This document shows, in pieces, positions 1 to 10,800 of a stretch of 64,000 nt of DNA. The first letter of the stretch is position 1. Each line of letters starts with the position of its first letter. Location of the stretch: contig CM074805.1 in assembly GCA_037447605.1 (NCBI GenBank), positions 1,645,359 through 1,709,358 of the forward strand, read 5' to 3'. The notes under the pieces are model-generated. The model worked only from the letters and a program-made list of their open reading frames with translations. It was not told the origin of the DNA and did not search any database. Position numbers and translations under genes: made by a program. Source of the DNA: Zygnema circumcarinatum. Taxonomy: Eukaryota; Streptophyta; Zygnematophyceae; Zygnematales; Zygnemataceae.

Positions 1-1613
1 GAGAGGTAATGGTGAGGAACCTAAGTATACGTGTGACGTAGAGGAAAACACAATCTAGAAAAGGACAAACGATTGCTACAGGAAATTAGGAAAGAGTGGA
101 TGGCAATTAAGTTTTGCTAGTTGGTAATATTTGCGCTTGAAGATGGATCCCAGGTGATTTTGAACAGATATAATGATAAGACAATATTAGAGGAGGTTCG
201 ATTGAAAAAACATTAAGTCAGGGAACGAGCGTGGATGTTGAAATGAGTGACAGGGGCACAGACGAGATGCAGGCATGCATGTTAGTGAGCGGAAGAAAGG
301 AAACGAAGGGACACGAAAATTAAAAATAGCGAAGGAGATAGCAATAGTGAAATACGTGGAAGTAGTTTGAGTGGGGATGAAAAGGAGTCTATGCCCAATG
401 GAAAGTCACTGAGATGTAGTAGAAGTTAATGGAAGGTGGAGAAATCGGGAGCAGCAGATGGCGTGGGAGAGGGCTGCAGACGGGAGGGGAGAGTAGGAGA
501 GGGGAGGAGGAGAGGGGAGGGACATCAGTTGTATATCAAGACAGGAGAATAGCGGAAGAAATTGGCGGTATTAATGGTGAAGCAAATGAGAGGGATGTAC
601 GCGACATTGGCTGACACGGGGACGGCCAAAAAGGGAGAGGGGGAGGGAACAGAAAAGAAAAGTAGATGCTAAGGGGAATGATAGTGGAGGCCTCCGATGT
701 GGTAGTGGACGTGCATTTTCTAATCCTGGAGCACTTCATTTTTATTTTTTAAGTTAGCTTTTGTCTCACATTCCATAAAGATAATGTTTGAGAACGCTGA
801 TCGTCTGCTTGCTCCTATGTGGTAAGAGGACAGGTCTCTCCAGAGGACCGACCCCCGATTCTAGAACGTGATTTATGTTCATCCCCCGGTGCTTCATCGC
901 AGCTTTTCGGTCGTTGAAGCTGATTCAATGGCAACTGCTCCACATTCATTATTCTATGCCTTCCATTGAAGGGTTTTTCGACCAAAATAGAAATTTGATT
1001 TTATTTGTACATGTTGAATTAATAACTCTACTTTTTATGTTTAGATTAAAAGGCTTTGTTCGAAAAGGCTTCAACGGTGGTAGTCGAAGGGAGGGCGGGA
1101 CGGATAACTAATTCAGCATGAGCGCCTGCCTTGCGGACCAATTTCCATAAAGGAAAACGCATCACGTTTCTGTCTTTTTTCTGCATGTGTGTTGGTTCCT
1201 AATCGTTCCCACTCTCTCTAGGCGGGTCACTCGATGTGCTCGAGCTGCATGCATGCATGCGTCCTCGGGTGTGCGCTGCCCTTCCTTCCTCTTTCCCTCC
1301 CTCCCTCCCTCCCTCCCTCCCTCCCTCCCTCCCCTCGCCGCTCCCCGCCGCGTGCTGCATTGGAGGGCGAGGCCCGCCGGCCACTGTCCCAGGGCTCGGC
1401 GCGCAGCGGGGCAGGGCTGATCCGTACGTTTGCGATGCGACCCAATACGTAATTCTGAGATACGATATAATGCGATACGACGAGATATTGTCCGGGTAGT
1501 TTCTTTTCATATCGTATCGTCTTCTCGATACGGGTGTGGTATGCGTTGTGCTGCCGGCTGATGACGTCACGCCGCGTGGGGGGTGCCGTATGAGTAGGGA
1601 TAGCAATAATAAT
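1..1613. other. Gene-free, purine-rich region
   Basis: No reading frame here resembles a known protein or shows a convincing exon chain. The first 700 bases are strongly enriched in G and A on the + strand, which creates several long but compositionally biased frames. Around 1440-1530 there are repeated GATA/TATC words, including near-palindromic CGATA/TATCG stretches. I see no RNA gene. Confidence 0.6.
1294..1333. repeat. CCCT microsatellite
   Basis: About ten tandem copies of a CCCT tetranucleotide. It opens long Ser/Pro or Gly/Glu/Arg-rich frames on both strands that are not genes. Confidence 0.9.
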
Positions 1614-2105
1614 TAGGAAAATGCTATATTCACACCTTTTTTGTCTACACAGACCTTTTTCCGCCGGGCAGATTTTAAAATAGACAAAAAAGGATTAAAA
1701 TGATGGATGAGGATGCTTTTAACACACCTCTTTGGAATCGATACACACCTTGTTTCGGCGGGCAGATTTTATTTCACAATCTGCCCGTAGGCTGAAGATC
1801 CATCCGCCACGAGATCGTTCGCGGGTGTCCGTCCTTCTCACGTGCATTCAATGTCCGCCGTCGATTCCTTCGCAGAGCACACCACGGCAGATCACCGTTC
1901 GATCTGCAGACGGGCTGGGTCCCAGCGAATGGCACGCGCCCACGTGTCCAACCCAAGCCGGCACAAAACCCGTACAAAAGTGGTACGGTCGCAGCTTCGA
2001 GGAAAGGCGAAATGCCGTACATTGAGAGCCTGGCCACTCACAATTTGTCACGTCATACGAAAAAGACAAAAGTGGACACGTGGCAGACGGTGATTGGCCA
2101 GGCTT
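1614..2105 (+). mobile_element. Solo arm of a foldback MITE family
   Basis: This stretch is a diverged relative of the left half of the complete element at 41004-41906. Shared landmarks in the same order are a CACACCTTTTTT block, CGGGCAGATTT, GGATTAAAA, GGAATCGATAC, a second GGGCAGATTTT, GTCGATTCCTTCGCAGA, GATCACCGTTCGATCTGCAG, AGCGAATGGCACG, GTACATTGAGA, ACACGTGGCAGA and a CCAAT-box-like ATTGGCC at the end. The mirrored right arm is absent; the copy runs into a GGAGGGAG microsatellite. No coding capacity. It is probably an old truncated copy. Confidence 0.7.
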
Positions 2106-2108
2106 GGA

Positions 2109-2172
2109 GGAGCGGAGGGAGGGGAGGGAGGGGAGGGAGGGGAGGGAGGGGAGGGAGGGGAGGGAGGAGGAG
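2109..2172. repeat. GGAGG-type microsatellite
   Basis: Tandem GGAGGGAGGG units immediately after the solo foldback arm. It produces long Gly/Arg and Pro/Ser frames with no other coding support. Confidence 0.9.
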
Positions 2173-2797
2173 AAGAAGAGGAAGAATCAGAGGAGGCAGA
2201 ATGAACGAGGAGACGGCGAGACGAGAACGGGACAAAGGCTCTGCATGTCTTGCAGCCCTCACGGTCTTCTCTCCCACACAAGGCCAAACCCATCATTGAG
2301 CCCGAAACACAATGCGGAGGTTTACAGTCATGATTCCAGGGAGCCGATGTGGGTTTGGAGCAAAGATTTTTTCTTGCCACAATATTTGATACATTTCCTG
2401 AGAAGTTAGCAACCGCCAAGCGCAAAGGAGCCGCTTTAAAATGAAAAGCCATTCCTATCAACAACCATTGTGAGTTCTACAGTACATATCCTCGACGGAG
2501 CTGCCTGAATACCAGCAACACCCTCTACATGTTAAATATGTGGACGAATAGGACTCTAAAAGCGGCTTTTAAATGCCGCCATTACCTCAGCGAAGCTGAC
2601 TGCTGCTAAGCGTAAACACGGGGCTATCCCTCCCTCTTACGCAACCAAGATCCACGGACAACCCTAAGTCTTCTTTACGTTCTCTTGTACGAAAGAGCTT
2701 TTTCCTGCACAAATGTCGCAAAGAAAACGTCAACGCCGAGAAGGACAGGAACGTGTCTAGACTCTCTGTCAAGATTCCACTTCTTCAGCCACACCAT

Positions 2798-5640
2798 TCA
2801 GGAGTGAGATAAGATTGGCAAGATAAGAGAGTGAAACAAGGCAAAGAGAAGGACCCCGCAGGCCGACTTTGAGAGGAGAGTTGGAGGGCGCACCGTGTGC
2901 AGCATGGTCGCTGGCAGCCAGGCGGGCGCTGTGGGGATGCCGGCCCATGCAATCTGCACAGCGCGCATGCATGCCAAGAAACATCAGAACGAAATGTCAC
3001 TTACGAAAACAGGTAAGTAACAGGCCAGTCTTTTTGTTAGATATATGGCATAGGAGTCTTGAATATGTCCGACGCATGATCTGACTCAAGTTCACTAAGC
3101 TTTTCTTTGGATGGACAAGGTGTGCACCTTTCAACTCTGATAAGGGAAATGATACAACCAGAGCCTTATCCTGAGCTTAAGACAAAAAGGTCTATGCTTA
3201 CGGCTTCGAGTATAGTCCATTTCCCCTTTAGGTTTGCAGATCACAAACACATTAACCGGGAATGGTTCAAGATTCATAGGGCAACATCGCTCATCATGGC
3301 AATCACACTACAAGAGCTATCATTGTCAGTCAAACCCTGCTCGCTTCAACAGAAACGAGAACAATCTTCACATACCACCATACTGATTGTATGCAATAAA
3401 GAGATGCTAAGGTGACCCAGCATCGTGAAAGACACATACCAGAGCGTATTCTCCTGACTCGAAAAAACGAACATCAAGCACCTGCAAGACAACAAAAAAG
3501 CACACTTAAATCCGTCAATTAGTCTCTTTATCGAGGCCTCCACTCTGTCAGTCCTGCAGAAATGCAACTTCCCTTCCCGCTCACTGTAGTAACACCACAA
3601 CTTATACCTCGCCACGTGCTTCATAGATGTAGTCTAGACCTTTGAAATACGGGGGGTGGTCCACTGCCATGAACTGCATCCATCCCACCGCAAGAGGTCA
3701 ATGTAAAAAATATCAAAATAAATGCTGCTCGGGCGAAATGCCTAGCTCCAATTCTGATAAACAGGTGGTTCTAAGACAGACACTCATATTGGCGATGGCA
3801 GACGGAGTACCTCAACACTCGCAAGATACGTCTCCTTGTCCACACGCACAATTAGTCCTTTCTTCACTGCATGCCGAAACGAAATAGACAATAATCTGGA
3901 ATTGTGTTAGAGCGGGAATTCACCAAAGCGGGAAAGCGGACTAAAAAGGCTGAATGATAATAACAAAGATGGGAGCAGACTCACATGTTGGCTTTGGTGG
4001 CTCTTCCTCCTTCACGCTTTCAGCAGTTGTCACCGCTGCCTCCTCAGCCCTCACAATAACAGACTGCCTTTGTCTCTGCAATTTCCGGAGAACAGCATCA
4101 GCGTGAGAGTGATAACAGCAGCTTCCCTTGGGCACTTCATAGTGAACAGCAGCTTGTAAAGAACTAAGTTCGACAGGTATGCCAAATGGAACGAGATAAT
4201 AATGCGAGACTTCAAAACAATCGTAAAGCAAAGGCACACCAACCAGGTAACCGCTTTCCAAAATCGAGCTTTCTAGAAAACCAAACACGCACAAAGGTTG
4301 GATGTCCTGCCCCGTACTCTGTTTCTAATCGATAACTGCTATATCTACTCTAAGAAACGTATTTTTTCAAAAACATCAAGTAACAGAGGAATATCTATAT
4401 AGAAATCAAAGATTCAGAGGACTTCTCAAACTGAAGCAAGAGCTCTCAAAAGTACTCAGGGTCTGCGAGAAACTAGGGAGCTATCTTAATCGAAGTACGA
4501 ACTCTTGAAGTATGGGAACAAGATTGGTGACATTAATGCGAAGTTGCATTGCTCAGATATGAGTATTAACGCCAAATTCAGAAATCTGGATTCCAGAACG
4601 AAGGCCTTTTCTGCTTTACTGTGCACAAGTGATGAGTGCTTCAGATAATGTATCTGGGGAACTGAAACTGAAAGCCTTCAGCCACCTAGGTTTCCAAAGA
4701 CATCGGTCATTTTGCATCCGGCATTAGTTTTTTTGAAGTTTGAAACTTTAGGTCTTTCACAGTTGGAGGGTTGTAGAGCACCTATGGCTAGCACGATTAC
4801 TATTGGAGTGCTGTACTTTAGGCGGCTTCTGAACCGCAAGGAGTAGCACTAAACCGTATAGAATATAGAACAACGACACAGCACCAAAGACGTGATACTT
4901 CAAGGTTTCAGGTTTCAAGGAAACACCACTGTTTTCTGCATTTATGCAAGAATCAAAGGCATTGGCGTACAAATGCCGCTGGATCCTTGAAACCTCGTAT
5001 GCCCTATGCATTCCATAAGGTCAGTAAGTTTACTCCCAACAAAAGTGATTGACATAGACTGCAATGCGATTTGTTTTCTACGTGGGTACAACAACGGGAG
5101 TGCCCGCGAAGGGATGCGAACGTGCGATAAGGAATAAAAACAAGAATTTCAGGCGTTGGCATGGCATATACCTGGGTTCTTGCAGCCGTCAGGTGCCACG
5201 ACAGGGCTGAAAGCTTCGTTGCAAAGGGCCTGCAGCTGCTGGTTCTTGCACCTTGCTGCAATTCCAAATAGCAGACAGACCGCACATCGTGAGCTCCTCA
5301 GCCTGTCACCTTTCTCAAAAAGAACGACTGTGTTTGAAACACCCTGCGATATCTACATTCTCATCAAAGGAACCAAGACCGCGAATTTCCCCTGCCGGTC
5401 GTCTTAAACCTGCCCTAATATTCAGTAAAAGGGCCTTCTCCATCAACAAAAATGCGCGAAAAGCGCCACTTCTGAACGCCGTCCTGAATGTGCGCCAAAC
5501 CCTAACAGCGCTCCCGGACCCATGCTCCCTGGCCAAACTTCTGACGCCGAGCAGACTGCGACAGACCTTACCTTGCACAGAGGCGCTCGGTGGGCGGGCG
5601 CAGAACAGGTGGCCGGCGCGAGCAGAGCCGAGGAAGCCAT
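2798..5640 (-). CDS. ndhO: NDH complex subunit O, plastidial (NdhO)
   Basis: Nuclear gene for the O subunit of the plastid NDH (photosystem I cyclic electron flow) complex. Exons on the minus strand: 5640-5572, 5255-5172, 4075-3985, 3866-3811, 3673-3608, 3481-3440, 2953-2798. All junctions are GT-AG and phases join, giving 187 aa. The N-terminus (MASSALLAPATC...) is Ala/Ser-rich like a plastid transit peptide. The mature part has KEEEPPKPTLKKG, LIVRVDKETYLASVE, DHPPYFKGLDYIYEARGE, VLDVRFFESGEYAL and IAWAGIPTAPAWLP, the core of the NdhO family as I remember it. The last about 35 residues after PAWLPATML do not match the usual short family tail, so either the C-terminus is extended here or a final splice was missed. 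Introns of 106-1096 bp. Presence of NdhO implies a plastid NDH complex and supports a streptophyte source. Confidence 0.88.
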
Positions 5641-7859
5641 GGCAGTGCGCGCTGCCTACGGCTGAGGGAGCGGGGCAGTGCAGAGCTGCCTGCAGGCAGG
5701 CAGTCAGGCGGCAGTAGCCCAGGGCATGCGTAGGGCAGCCGTAGGTAGAGCCCTAGGCAATAGATCCTAGGCCGTAGCCCTGCCGCGGTTGGCGCACGCC
5801 GCAGATGGATAAGCGTACGTCAGCCGACCAATCACACGCGGCCGGCGGCAACCAGCCGGCCGGCTGCCGACGGGCGTCCAGCCGGTTTTCGTACAGCACG
5901 GCCGACTGTACTGTACTGTACTGGCCGCGGGCGGCACGTTGTCGTGGACCTCGTCCCATCAAAGTGGCGCTTTTGCCTTTTGGCCGGCGGGCTGGCGCGG
6001 CTCCTCGTTTTAGGGCTAGCGAGTAGCGGCAGGCGCATCGCACGGCGGGAGGTACGCGGAGAGTTTTGATCGAACGGTGGAAGGTGGCCACGTCCAGATC
6101 GTGCGATAAAGTCATGGCTGATCATCGACGGCGCAGGGCGTCGGAGGCAGAGTAGTGCATGGCTCAGATGAACGGCGCGATTTGCGCGTGTTCGCTGTTG
6201 GGGTTGTACCGCGCCAGAGACCCGCACAGAACGGGCAGGAAAACTGTGACTGCGGGAGGTGGCGGCGCTGCACAGAACGCCCTCCCGTTCAAGCACGCGG
6301 CACCGCAGGGCCGCACTTCCCGACCGACGGACGACGGCTCACGAAGCCTTTGGCAGCCGAAACTCCCTCGAAGGGCGCTGTTGCGGATCTACATACATAC
6401 ACAAGTTGAGGGGGGCTTAGCCCTCCCGTCAGATTTTGAAAATTCAAATTTTTTTTATGTGTACATTTTATGCCGATGGGGAGCTAGCCTCACCTCAGCA
6501 TAAATTCTGGATCCGCCATCTGCAAGGGGGGAGAGCTGCGGCCGTGCCTTCAGAGACTCCTGCAGAGTCTGACCAGCGTCACAGAGTTTCCGATTTTTCT
6601 GTACGGTACGGTACCTCGCCTCGATTTCGGACATGCGACTGGACTTAGAGTTTGACCGCTGTCGAAGGTCTAACTCCGACCAAAATTTTTACTCCGCATA
6701 GCCACTCGAAGCCCTTGTAACGCCGCTGTCCTTGCTTGTCAGACTTAACAAAATCGAACGGAAGATGTTTCTTAAATAATACTGAAGGTGCTTCATACGG
6801 AGTACTCTTTTGCAAGCGGATCGCGATATCGTTATACAATATTCGTATAACATTATTAACTGAACTTGTTTTTGCGCGACGTGCTCCATATCGGCGACCT
6901 TCGCGGCTGCTTCGAGTGCCGTATCCTTGTTGAGCCTAGAGGCGGGGTTCAGGTCCTCCGCAGGCGGTCAGGGGCGGACCCGCGGGGGTGGTTTAGCCCT
7001 TTCCGCTCAGAATTTGAGAAAGCTCCGGGGGGGTGGTTTAGCCCTTTCCGCTCAGAATTTGAGAAAGCTGTCAAACGCAGCAAGCCTTCATTGTTCATTT
7101 ATCGATGTCATAAAGCCGGCGCGCATCGACAGGGACTATACACTCGCATTTCAGATTGCCTTTCCCAACTCACTGGTCAGCCCCTCTTGAAACTAACCTC
7201 CTGGATCCCCACACGACCCTTCAGACCCTAAAACCCTGACCGGCTCCTCGTGGTTTCCCATGTTGTCCATGTTGTTGCCCAACCCACGCCCTCCCTCCGC
7301 CTTGCGGCCCATTCCCCCGCCCCCTCCTAGCCGCCCTCCGCCCTCCGCCCTCCGCCTGACGCGTGGCGCCGTCACGATTCATCTGCCGTACAGAACTGAC
7401 CGACCACCCACGTGCTGGCCGTACTGTACGAATTCGACCGTGCGAAGCCACGGCGACAAAGTATCCCGCTGCCGTCGACGTGGCAGCCGCGGCCTCCCCC
7501 CGAGGTACGGGACCCGACGTCATCATATGCGTCATGGCCGAATCCTTTTGACGCGCACGGTACGTGTGGTGACGTGTGCACTTGGAACAGCGTCCAAGTC
7601 ATGCGCTCCTGGAGAGAGGGAGGCTGTACCGGGGAGAGGGAGAGGGAGCGGGAGTGGGAGAGGAGAGAGAGAGAGGGAGAGGGAGAGGGAGAGGGCAGAG
7701 AGGGGCCGGGAAGGGGAGTGCAGCCATAGCGAGGGGACATGGGGAAGGAGGGAGAGGGAGGAGGAAAGGAAGAGGAGGCGGGGAGGCGGGGAATGTAGCT
7801 GGAGGGAGGGCTGCTGGAGGGAGGGGAAGGAGAGGAGGGGCTGCTTGGAAGGTGCGACC
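5641..7859. promoter_or_regulatory. Shared upstream region of ndhO and LRR gene
   Basis: 2.2 kb between two divergent start codons, with no convincing gene. It holds clustered GTAC words, including three in a row at 5908-5925 (TACTGTACTGTACTG) and at 6600-6615 (TACGGTACGGTACC), and CCCTAAAACCCTGA near 7225. A GA-rich run at 7620-7860 leads directly into the LRR start codon and is probably its 5' untranslated region. No TATA box could be fixed with confidence. Confidence 0.45.
6984..7073. repeat. 45-bp tandem duplication
   Basis: Two adjacent near-identical copies of a 45-bp unit containing GGTGGTTTAGCCCTTTCCGC and CAGAATTTGAGAAAG. A looser relative (GGGGGGCTTAGCCCTCCCG then TCAGATTTTGA) lies near 6411-6440, so the unit may belong to a dispersed repeat. 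Confidence 0.8.
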
Positions 7860-10800
7860 ATGGGAGGATTTTGCTCGAAATGGTTTCCGGACGAAGAGGG
7901 GATGGAGTCTCTGGATGGGTCGCTGGCTTCTCAACAAAGGTCGGCAGAAGTATGGGCCGGCATGCAGCGTTTGAGTGCCTCTGGGCACGGCTTGTGGTCT
8001 TCCTCTAGTAATGCTGCGAGCAGGCGGGTTCGGGTTGTAGGAGATAATTCGCATTGTTCTCTTTTCGGTCGCTCTGTGGGATGGACTTAGTCAATTGTTA
8101 CGATTTTTTTGAGTTTTTGTTGATGTAGAAATCTATGCTTGACACTTTAGGCCTACAGCTTGAGTGGTGAAACAAAGGAAAACTATTTGTTCAAGTTTTT
8201 TCTTGGTCTTTGTTTGCAAGCCTTTGCTGAATTATATTTCTTTGGGGGAGTTGCCGCCCGCCTTATTCCTTCACTATTGATATGGAACGCGCAGGGAATT
8301 TGGAACTTGTGCATTTTATAAAGAGGAGACTGAAGCAATGATTGACTGCACCCTGCAGGACATATGTATACTTCAAATAGTGCAGGTGGGCCCATTCATG
8401 TCAAGTAAAGTTCAGCCACTTGTAGTTGGCTTGATTATCACTCCGAACAGAGTATCTCCTTCATTTGCATGTCTTTTGAATTTATCATTTTATCTGGCCA
8501 ACATGAACCTGAACTTTGTTTTTGCCTGCTTTCTTTGCAAACAGAACATCGGGAATTACTCATCACTAGAGCACCTCCCCCGAGACCTTAGCCAGCGAGT
8601 ATTCAGCGAATTAGCCAACCGACATCTGCTGACACCCGCTATTTTTCGAATCTTCAATGGATGTAATCTAGAGGTGCCAGTTTGCCTCAACTTCCGTTTG
8701 AGTCGGAATGAAGTGATTTACTAGCATGGCATTGTGCGCCTTCGGTGCTTTCAGTGCTCGTATTTGACAAACACAAGGTTGGAGCTAAGTGTCCTTTGCA
8801 CCTCATGGCTTTTTTGACGTGACTTTGTTACACAACTCACGTTGCCTGTGGGTTGCAGGATGTATCTCTCAAATGCCATCCGGGAATCGCTGATCCTTGG
8901 CTGCACTTGGTTAGCCGGCACAATGCCTCCCTACTGTCTCTAGACCTTTCAGGATGCAGCCAGCTGTCAGACGCGGGTTTGCTGCAGCTGCTGGAAGCTG
9001 TGAACCTTGAAACAGTCTCCCTCAATGGTTGCTTTCGAATTACAAATGTGGGACTCTCGTTTCTACGGGGTCAGTGGCTTAAACAAGCACCTTCACCCTT
9101 CTCATCTGTTTCTTGTGGGACGACTTGTTTTACGTCCTGGGTAATGAATTGTTAATGTCAACAATAATTCTCCGAACTTTGCATGTGGTGGGGCCTAATA
9201 TGACAACTTGAAGAAGTGTGTGGTTACCTCTAGAAACTCGACCGCACAATTGCTGCCAATATGTTTGTTGAAGCACAGTCTCACCCTCTGACTGTTTTGA
9301 AGTTGAAACTAGATTGCATCGATAGCCAAGGAGGGGAGACATTTGTTTGTATTTATGTGGCCATTTGTGCATGGGATGAATGTGTACCTGAAATCTCAGA
9401 ATATGTACGAAAACAACCTTTCGTCAGATACACGGCCTTTTCTAAGGAATTTCATTCTTTTTATACCTTTTTTTGCAGGCTCGAGCAACTTGAAAAGTGT
9501 CAGTTGCAAGAGATGCCCTCTCATCACAGCTACGGCCTTGGCGTCCTTTTCACACCTTTCGTCACTGAGAACTTTGGATATGGAGCTTTGCCCACGGATT
9601 GGGGAAGGACTAGTGCATATTCAAGGTAATTGGGACAATTTCAGTAAGCACAAAACTGCACCGCTTTTGCATGCGGAGTGGTTACTCACCCATGTAGCGA
9701 TTCGCAGAGTTTAGTTGATTTGGACCAGGAACAAGAGCTGATTCCGCTTTTGGAATGAAAAGTGTCTGTGTCGATGTGAGAAATGTATGGAATAGATGCT
9801 TAGGGGTAAGTCTACATGTACCGGATTCTCTTTTTTTCTGCCTCTCCTTGCCCCTAAAGGTGGCTTCCCTTGTGCTAATGGCAGTTGTACTGAAGAATGT
9901 GATTGAGACCGTAGAGTAGATACTACCGAAATACCTCAACTTTCCGCATGGACCTTGATGTTGCGACTCCTGCTCTCATTGTGGAGGTGGCTCAGGCTTG
10001 ACCAAGCTGAGACGACTCAACCTTGACTGGTGCAAGTCAGCGAGTGACTCGGACATGCGTGCGCTGTCAGCCATGGCGGAATTGGAAGAGCTCAACCTTT
10101 CATTCTCTAAAGTCTCCGACTGCGGCATCAAGCAGCTGCAAGGTGCCATTCTGATGTGAACCATTTACCTTCCCAGGTGAACCAGGAAGCTGTTTTGTTG
10201 CAGCCAAGCAATGAGAAACTTGGGGAAGCCAGTTCTTGCGTAGTTTTTTGGCCAAGTCATCTTTTGTCATCCTCGGCAATGCAGAATGATAACTGTTCTA
10301 CGCATGTAACTAGGCATTATTTTCGCTGGTAGTTTTTTTTTGTTGTTTGGCATAGCTTTTTATATTTTTCAAAGTGGCACTTAGATGACTGTATGTTTTC
10401 TTAAAGAAGAAGAGCTGCCAAGGAAAAACTCTCTCTTATACGTCTCAAAGTTATCTGCTGGGATAATTAGTTTAACAAACCGCCATTCTGCTTTGATGCA
10501 GGTTTGACGAGATTGAAGGTTCTAGACATGGCTGGATGCCCTATTTCTGATTTAGGGCTTTCAACAATTTGTAGTGAGTTCCGTGAGCCTTTTCTTTAGT
10601 CGCTGACGAAGAATGGAATACTGCAAAGGGCTGCCATTAGTGTGATCTGAATAATTCCACCTCACCGACTCCTATCGCAGGTTTTCTTGCAGAAGTTCAC
10701 GCCATTGCGAGTTGCTCAATTTTGAGCAAACCTTAGCTCGTCAATGGACTTTCAGTAGTAATCATAACTCTATTGCTATTTGCTCTCGTAGTTAGCCATT

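Noticed and set aside
429-614. Short Gly/Glu/Arg-rich frame
   Set aside because: Compositional product of purine-rich DNA; nothing recognisable, no exon partners.
5253-5717. Plus-strand frame overlapping ndhO exons 1 and 2
   Set aside because: Shadow of the real minus-strand ndhO gene and its intron.
8545-8673. F-box in the LRR protein (LPRDLSQRVFSEL)
   Set aside because: Superficially F-box-like, but this segment is also present in the Arabidopsis relative, which is classed only as an LRR protein; too weak to call.
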